64,000 bases of DNA from Opisthorchis felineus. Its lineage: Eukaryota > Platyhelminthes > Trematoda > Opisthorchiida > Opisthorchiidae. The notes beneath the pieces are model-generated. The model saw only the letters and a program-made list of their open reading frames with translations, had not been told where the DNA came from and searched no databases. Shown in pieces: positions 12,301 to 21,300 of the stretch. A program made the translations under genes and the position numbers. The stretch's first letter is position 1; each line of letters opens with the position of its first letter. The stretch spans positions 38,080-102,079 of the forward strand of contig SJOL01010174.1 in the NCBI GenBank assembly GCA_004794785.1. Reading direction: 5' to 3'.

Positions 12301-15300
12301 AGTTCGAAAGAGATAAAGTATATAGTCGTTCAAGATGATTATTGTCACTGTATATTGCAAACAAAAGTTTACACAATCGTCACCACCATCAACATTCTTT
12401 CCGGTGGAATCAATCCTCAGAAATGACCGGGGTGTGTTACGATGCGACGGTCTGTCCTAACGCTTTCATAGGGTTACCCGTCAGGCGTATCCGAGGTACC
12501 CGATACCCAGCTGTACAGTTTAGAGAAATGAGACATTTTTAACTGATCCCTGTATAAGTACTACATCAGTGCTTTTTTGTTAGACGATTGAGTCCAAAAG
12601 CTTGCTTGAAAGACCCACCCAGGTCCATCCAGCTTTGCGTGCAAGGTAGCGTACAGTAAGGCTGATGAGCGAATGTTTTTTTTTATCTCACTATAAGTTG
12701 CATGCGGTGGGCGCATGTCTTCGGAAACTTTCAGTGCACAGTGCAAACATAACACAACGGTAGTAGGTCACTGTGGTGGCTATTTATAGTGGGTTGTGGT
12801 TTCTACTTTGTGAAAAAGCGGACAATTCAGCTCAGGAAAATGAAGTGACGGACTGCGTAAACTCTCCGTAGATGGCTTCGTAGCTATTCCCCAGAAAACA
12901 GCGTAAACTATCCACTGCCAAACTCCCTTATTTCCCTTCCGTAATGTGTGTTAAATCCCGTACGCTCTGTCCGGCGCTCGTTGTTTTGTAGATGCTAACT
13001 GGAGGCATCCCACTGAGGCCCTTGAGGCGTGTGTCACTGCACGCTTCTACTACGTTCCTCCGGTTTCACATGATGCCCTTCCGTGTTATCTTGTTTCGAT
13101 TTGCGAACTCAGGCAAATCGGTTGAAAACTTATACTTGTTCATGCTCTACCTACCTGCTGCTATTTGCACTCTTGCAATTCACGACAATAATTACGATTA
13201 TCGTCCCTTTACTGTCTGCTCACCGTTCTGTTAGTTTCTCAGGGGCGGTCGGTCTCCAGAGGCTTCCGCATTTTCTCGTTCTCTAACGTTCTCCATTTCT
13301 TTTTGGGGCACATTTGCCGAAAATACACTATATAGGTATTACGGCTGTTAATGCTGCCACAGTATACCTTCAGTCTAACGACACTGTAACGACGCCTTCT
13401 CCAGCACGATTCTATAGCTGTGCATGGCACTCACTAGGGTTCGGTTATTCGTCTTGAGACCGTAATAGTGGGTGAGTATTCATATTTCATTAGTGGCTAT
13501 TGGTGGACAGTCCAAAAGTATTTTCATTTTGGATGGACACATTAATACATGTGAGCTGTAAAGAGAAAATACTGTAATATGACTGCATAATGGCCAGTTG
13601 CAACCGAACAGAAGTAGAGTGGTCGCGACAATCAGAACATTTACAAATTAAGTGGATTTATCAAGGAGAATCCAACTTGTCCCCAATCGTTTTAATCATC
13701 GAACGCATCTTTTGTTCCAGCCAAGTTTAGTCACTTAGTCAGTTACTTGAAGAAGTTTTGGGTTTTGGGACCAAAACTGGATTCACTAAATGCACATGCT
13801 TATTATCTCCCATTTGTCCTGCATAGCAATGCCGATGTCGACCTTTCCGTTCCAATTTCATTGGCCCTTTACCCCGTCGCCGAGTTTTGGTCTATGACAA
13901 GAAAAACATTTTCAAAAAGAAGGCACTACGTGCTAAAGGAAGGTCTGAATTTCCCGGTGGTGAGATTCGGGTTGCCGACAAAAAGCAGAAACAAAAGAAG
14001 AGGCGGAAGTTGGGTCCTAATCAGGCGGACAATCCAACAACGAGTATCGAATCTTTACACGAAAAATCCACTCTGAATACTTTGGAGAGCGAAGTTAATG
14101 AACGCCTCTTCGATATGGTCATGGATAGGGAAGTGTCACAGGCAAAAGAAGCTGTTCCCTCTGGTGAATACTTAAACTCTTTTTCATTGTTAATATTCAC
14201 GGTTCGCTAGAATTAGAACGCGCCATAAGACCTCCCTATTCGCCTTAGATACCTCTTGGTGGACGAACAGTTTCTGCTCTCTCACTCAGTAATAATCTCG
14301 TCTGTGCCCAGGTCATTGCGTCGGGTCTGTGTTCTTGAAACTGGCGAAAAACTCAATCATCCCTACTAGTAACATGAATTTAGAGCCAAAATCTGTAGCC
14401 GAGGAAAGTTGCCGTCCCTCTGTCCAGGTTGAAGTGTCTGAAAAATGGCACAGCCCTCATGTAACGGAAAGTCGTAAGCAAAAACTCGCCTTTCAAACCT
14501 CTTCCTTCTGTGTATCTTGCGGTTTTCCGTCCATCCTGAATCACTCGAAAAGTTACTCTCATTTGTACCCTAGATACTTTTCAATGGACGTAATACCAAT
14601 CATTGCGTTCATACCTTCCAGTTGCTGTTTAGGCTAGAAACACCGCACGTCAGTGTTTCACAGCGAAATGTAATCCTAGTCAGAGGGTGTTTAACTACCC
14701 AAATATGATATCGGAGCTCATGGCAGCAGGTTTGGATCTATATATAGAGTAGGGTGAACATTTCATACGACTTCCTGACCTCATTGAGGCATTCTATTCT
14801 ATTTTAAAGGTCGTTTTTACCATGCTACAACACAGGATTTTGTTTGTTTGCGGAACATGTGGTCGGCTTCGTTGGATCGGAAACTTTCCCGCCTTTTAGA
14901 CCATTATTTTGTCCATCTGATAACTGTTGTAAAGCGATGTGAGTCAATTCTTGATGACGTGGTCGCAAAATGTGTACATACTTATCATTCACGAATAGTG
15001 AGGCTCACTGAATCTTTGTCTGGTTGTGACATGGGTAGTTTAGTTGAGCCTCTCTTCTAGGAATGTATACAAATCCTTATTTGAGTTCAACAATTTAGAT
15101 TTACTGTTCTGCGATTCTTCCAAGAGAACGCGTCGGTATCATCTAACTTTACACGTAAGGCGTTCCTCCAAACACTTCATTTCATTCATCTATAAAAAGG
15201 TTTTTTATTTACTCTAGTCCCCTCCAGTATGCTATGTATACTTCATGGCCTACTTTCTGATTATTCGATCAGTACGCGATTTATGCCCAATCCGCGAACG

Positions 15301-18300
15301 AACTGATTGTTGTCATTCATTCACTTTCTTTACATTATTTTGAGTTTTTGTTTTCATTTCAGACCAAATAGACCGTACACCGACTTTCCAGTCGAATCTC
15401 GATCGAATCAAATCCCGCCGTCAGTCAGTTGACATTGAAGCAACCTTTCTTCCACTCAGCTCAAGGGGAAAGAAACGGCCGAAGAATGTTCGGCAAGGAG
15501 GACATGCAGAATTCAGTAACGAACTACGGAAATCTAAAAGCGCTCCATCGTTTTCCCCGTTTGTATGGATAAACGAACAGACGGCACCCGGAAGGATAAA
15601 TGAGGATCGATGCTCGCCAGTATGTTCTCCTCACACCGAATCGCCGTTGTTTGATTTCGGACGGAAAAAAGGAAAAGGTTTTTCCAGGTACCTGTTTTCC
15701 TGCGTGTATGTCTCGCCAAGTAACAAATGCCTGACTTGTTCGTGGAGAGTTGACTCAGCGGGTGCCGTATTTCGTGTGTTCGATGAGAATCTCGTGTCGT
15801 ATCTCTTATAAGTCACTGGCACAGTATAAATGAAAACTGTTCATACGTCACGGAGATGGCGTGGGGTTAATCATTAGTTTTTATGGCTAAATTGGTCGGG
15901 CGGAGTCTCATTATTATGTTGCTTCATTCTTCATTTTTCGATCCGAGCTTAAATTCTAATGCAACAGCAAAACAGTTCCAAAGCATACATCTTTCCGTAT
16001 TTTTCTCTGTTTATCGCTACCTAAAATACGGTAGAGATAAGCGGTATACTGACGTCCACTGCTCTAGTGTTTAGGTAACCCATATGGTATGGTCGAAAGG
16101 GGCAATGCATAAAGTGGTGGTCATTCACGCTTAGTCAAAATTTCTGGTGCATCCTCCATCATGCGGTCTTTACAGGAGTACAGAGCGAGTTTTTTTTAGC
16201 ATTCCAACTTCCTGCATGGTCTTGGAAAGAAGCGAATGCTTCTTCCCCTGAATGCTCCACCAAGCGCTGATTTTCGCGGTGTGATTAATTGTGTTTGATG
16301 TTTCAGTCGTTCGTTTCATTGCTTTCCCAGCGTGATACTTTTTTGTGCCGTTTGAATTGTGTGACTTGCGTCACTCTCGTTTCCGTCATATACCCTTTCG
16401 ACTGCATGATTCACACTCCCCCAGTTAAATATCGTTCATCAATTTTGTGGCTGTAGCGCTTTGCCGGGAAACCCGGAAGCAAGCTATTATTGGCCAAGGT
16501 GGCATCACTGTTCTAAGCAATCTAGCAGCGTACCCCACCGAGAGCATCATCATTTTTATGTAAATATTCCTTGGAAGGATTGATTCCTTCCCTCATTGGT
16601 TGTTTATTTCCGTTTTTTACAAACAAACTGGGATACATATGTCGTAAGATGCTTAGTCATATTCCTTTATTTCCATAAGCAACGACAGTCAACTTAGCAT
16701 GACAGTTTTCGACATGAGTTTTCTAGGCAAGGTTGAACTAGTGTGTACGATTTCCCACTGATTTTTGGGAGTTCCTGGCAGTTATGTCCAAGTAGCTACT
16801 TGATTTATCCATCCTACTTTGCGGTCATAGTGCTTGGCCAGACAGTGATCGCTCCAAGTCCATCCAATCATGTACAGTCCGTATAAAGTATTGACTAGTG
16901 TTACGTGGAGCAGGTCAGTACGAACACTTTTTATGAACTTTGTAAGACGTATAATTCCAAGAAAAATATCAACCCCGAATTTTTATCGTTTTTTTGAATT
17001 GAGCGGTACTCTTACGGTTCGCATCTTCTGGATGGGGACTATCTTCGCGTACCTGTGGATAGATTGTGTGAGTCGGAACTGGCAGTTCGTAAAAAATCAA
17101 CCAAGATTATACTACTAGTGCAATGGTGTATACTACTGATGAAGCATGCGAGTAGTCTATGTTCTGGTGCCCAAGCTCTGCCCTCGCATCTGATGGAAGG
17201 TCTTTAATGGCTTGTAACAGCTTAGTCCGTGTTTGCTGATAAACAACTTCTCAGTGAAATGCGTTCTTTCATTCATTAGTATCATTTGTTTTTGAAGAAC
17301 ATGATCACAACACTAAAGATGCAAGCAGCAGGAGAACCTAAAAAGGTGGCAAACGTTCTAGCGGGAAGCGTGCAATCGCCAGTTTTGTCACTCAGGTGAA
17401 ATCGCCTCCGAGGTGATGTAAGAACGCTTGACTTGGAAACGCGGGTAAAGGATAACAACTAAAGGAATAATAAGCAGTGCTCAGTGCTCCTCAAGGCTCA
17501 GAACGCACTAGCACAATAAAGACACACAGTGGGCACAAGGTGTCTGTCCTACAGAATCAGGCGACAATGAACACTCAATGCCATGTGCCGCGCATAATGT
17601 CGGGAAGTCCCAGTCCAACAATATCCTTGACGGACTGAGGAAAGCAGGTACCTCGATATGAAAAGGTCAGTCAATTTCAGTCCAACTTATCGGCTGTAAA
17701 CCGCGTGCCATGGGTAAACTGGTTCTATCTGTCACAGTTTCGATCACCAACAAGTGGGACAGCGTGGGAGATACAGTGAAGCATTGGAGGCGATGGCATG
17801 TTTAGTTAGTTCGGGAACTACGCTACGCTATGAAGGTGGTGGCTTCGATGCACCAGCGTCACTGACTGCGCGACCTACAGCTGTCACCTTGTCACTGTTG
17901 TCGGACTTCAGTGCTGCAGTGATCCTGCGGGTTATACTAGCTGGAACTCAGTTCACCAAGGTTCAACCACACCAGGAAGGCTAAAGGTGAGCAGCCCAAC
18001 GAAGGACGGGAAATAACCATGCTGCGAGAAGCTGTATTACGGGGCAGTCTGGAGGTAAAGTCGTACTGTTTTCTGCCACAGGGATGTGAAGGCAGTAAGG
18101 TGTTTCCTTCAGGTGACCAGCATGTTCATATTTTTGGAAGCAGCGATGCTGCTTTCCCCCGAGGAATGATTTATGAAAAGAGTTCGTCCCTCAAAACCGT
18201 ACACTCCGATCGCCCAACGGTTGACCGTGACCGCCGGTGCACTATTCAATACTGTCGAAATATTTATAAAATCAAATAATCTGGCGCTGCTCAAAAGGCA

Positions 18301-21300
18301 CATGCTGTGCGTGGCCACATTAGGAGCGAGACGGTAATGCCTTACTCCCTGCGTCCTCGGGTCAGGCCGGCCCCTGCAGTCAAGTGGGTCGGACTGTTGA
18401 GTCAGTGGCTCTGGGAAGGGTCCCCAAGAAGACCCTAACGACTGCTGCCTCGCAGTTCAGACTTTTGAGTCAGAGGCTAGGGGCATGGACCCCGAACAAA
18501 ATCCTACATATCACTGCCTCCTGGTCAGGCTTTTGAGTCAAGGGTCAAGGTGGGTTACCTCAACCAAATCCCCTTTTTCGAATTGGGAAACCCGAAAGTA
18601 CCATTCACTTTCACAGCTTTTCGCTCACCGGTCTTCCCCCACACTCCCTCCCCACCCATTGGAAATGATCATCTGCTCGTGAACCAAAAAAAATAAACAC
18701 CACAATAGATAACACGTGTGGCTGAGATCGTAGTGAGGGAACATTCGTCAGCAACATACCTCTGCTTATTCTCATTCCGCCCGCAGTTCGAGACTGCCCA
18801 CATCCATCACTGTTTCGCGACGCTTCCGAACAGTGATTAGGTCGGGCTTGATGAAAAATGTCGATGTAGGTGCTCTCAGCTCCTCAAAGACGGTGTATCA
18901 CAGACCAAAGAAACATTTTCCGACTCTTCCCTTGCAATCCGATTGCGACGAGCACATCGAGCGTCATGCATGATCCAACAGGATCGCAGAATGTACACCG
19001 AAATCTCCGATTGGCCATAGCTTTGATGGCATAAAATTGTGTGGCCACTAGAACCCTATTAGTCGTTTCTAACCGTCCTCAGCAAGTTGCACGGAGCTGG
19101 ATACCTAATGAAGCACTCGTTCTAAAAACATAAACCACATTTTCGAAAAAGGATGAAATGACCAACTCTTGCGATTAGCTGCCCCCAACACTGTTGTACA
19201 GTCCTTCGCTCCAAGCAGCCACTGTGTCCCCCTTGGTGTTCACATACGTACATTAGACCCGGATAGGGAAACTGAGCTCCTGAACAATCGAACCAAATGC
19301 AACACCATTAGTCACGCAGCATAGTACTCGGCACTGCGTAGACAGCTTCTGTGTACCGGGATGGTTGTGCTCAGACCTGGGATACTGGGACCTGCATGTC
19401 GTTTGCTGGTATGGACGTAGTTAAGTGGGGTATCCTTCAGTAAACAGCCAGTCACGAATAGACTGCCTGGTATGGTTATGCAGCCTTGTGAGGATGTTGC
19501 AATGGGCTTGGCCGACTGCGAGCGAACGCTTGAATATTAGGTATTAGTTTGCCCCCCTCCGTACTCTCTATTCGTTGCTGCAGCTTCAACGGGGCATGCG
19601 TCACCTCCTCAAGCTCCTTCAGCAGCTGTTGTCAGGGGTTACAAACTGACCCATCCCAACTCGACCTCGGCAGGTCGAGCAGTCCTTACTTGAGGATCCA
19701 ATCAATACGTGACCACGTGATGTGGTTATTGAAGGATGAGTGGAGCTATGTCCTGTCTAAGTGAGAGCTAATCACACTGCTTATCAGCCACTCATGGCCA
19801 AATGGTTAAGTGTTCTACCGCCGGCCGGAAGGTCACGGGTTCGAAACTTTTTGAGTTTCGTGAGGTACGCGAGTCTGACTTTCTGCACACAAGCCAGCCA
19901 TCAGCAAAGGCAAAATCATCTACTAGGGTGTCATCGGACTGGCATTGACAATCCAACACCATTATCCTCCGCCATTATGTGCAATACTAGGGGGGGGGGG
20001 AAGAGATCTCCATGCTACACACCTCTGTTGCAGTGAACCTCTGAATGATGGAAGATTGCCACAGGATCCTTATATGGCTGTGCGATGTATCGGTCTAAGG
20101 GTAACGGTGGTCCAAACACCCCGACGGATCTGACAATTTTCATGCGAAACCGAACCAAAAGCTTTCGGGGTGTCAATAAACGCCAAACCGAAGATCATCG
20201 AAGCAAAGTGTGTAACAGTCAGATAACTACCAAGCAACCATAGTGATGAGAAATGCAAACTGGAGTGAAGGAAGTTTCAACGTATGATTTCACTGATCAG
20301 CAAGCACTCTGAGTTTCTAACCAGAATCGGTTACATGAGAATTAGTCTCAGCTGGTCCGATGAGGTGGGATTCGCGATCTTCCTAATTAGAGTAACCAGG
20401 ATGTGACACAAATATCGTGGACAACTTTCGGAGAATAGCAAGTTGAAACACCCGGCAAGAGCATTGGCACTTATCCCGTGGGCTTGAGCCTATGGTGTAC
20501 AATGATATTCCTCGTTTTGTTGTTTCAATTTTTTGCCTATATCCCGTTATCTACTTTGACCTAAACGTAAACTCTTTGGCCTTGTCATAACACGTTTAGT
20601 TTACTACATCCATGTGGGTTTTGCCATCTTTTGGTCACTTTGTCATGAGTCGGTGTGAACTTTGGGATCCCACTTGGAATTAACAGTATCTAACCTGGTG
20701 TTTGGAGGCCGGTATAACCCTACATGCATTTGTTGATAAACCTCCATTTGAGCGATTCGACTTTTGGGGTTGCTCGCGTAACTCAACGTGACCGACCTGA
20801 TTGCTGAAAACAATAACAACGACAATAAAATAAAGAACAATAAGAACCATTCTGTGAAAGGTTTCTTTTCATCGAAATTTCTCAGTGACCGTAACACACC
20901 ATTCAGCCCTCATTTATGCGACGAGGTTCAGACTTGTTTCTCACATATCCAAAGAAACCAGGGTCGGTGAAACAAAATCAAGTTCACTGCAACCTGTCAC
21001 TTGTACCCTAATGAAGCTGTAGGCGAGTCTCACCTTTGAGGTATCGATCTGTCAGGCTGTCATGGCTGTCCGCATCACAGTATTCGTTACTAACTCTGCC
21101 TACTGGTTATATATAAGTAGGAAAAAAGAAAACACTTTTAACCTCATCGAGTTCGCTGTGCGACTCTGGTAGATCCTCTCGGTTCTTTGGTTTGACTTGA
21201 ACCGTCTCGACGGTCACGACAGCGGTTCGTAGCGTAGAATTTACGTCACAATTTAGGCCACTGACTTGTCATTCTTTGCCAATCGAAATTGTCTGGTCTG

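Noticed and set aside
12661..12680. ctgatgag words at 12664, 27127 and 58524 as hammerhead ribozymes
   Set aside because: None is followed by a GAAA at the right distance with a stem II.
19791..19852. Functional tRNA gene
   Set aside because: Boxes A and B are present but the acceptor and anticodon stems do not pair; treated as a SINE head.
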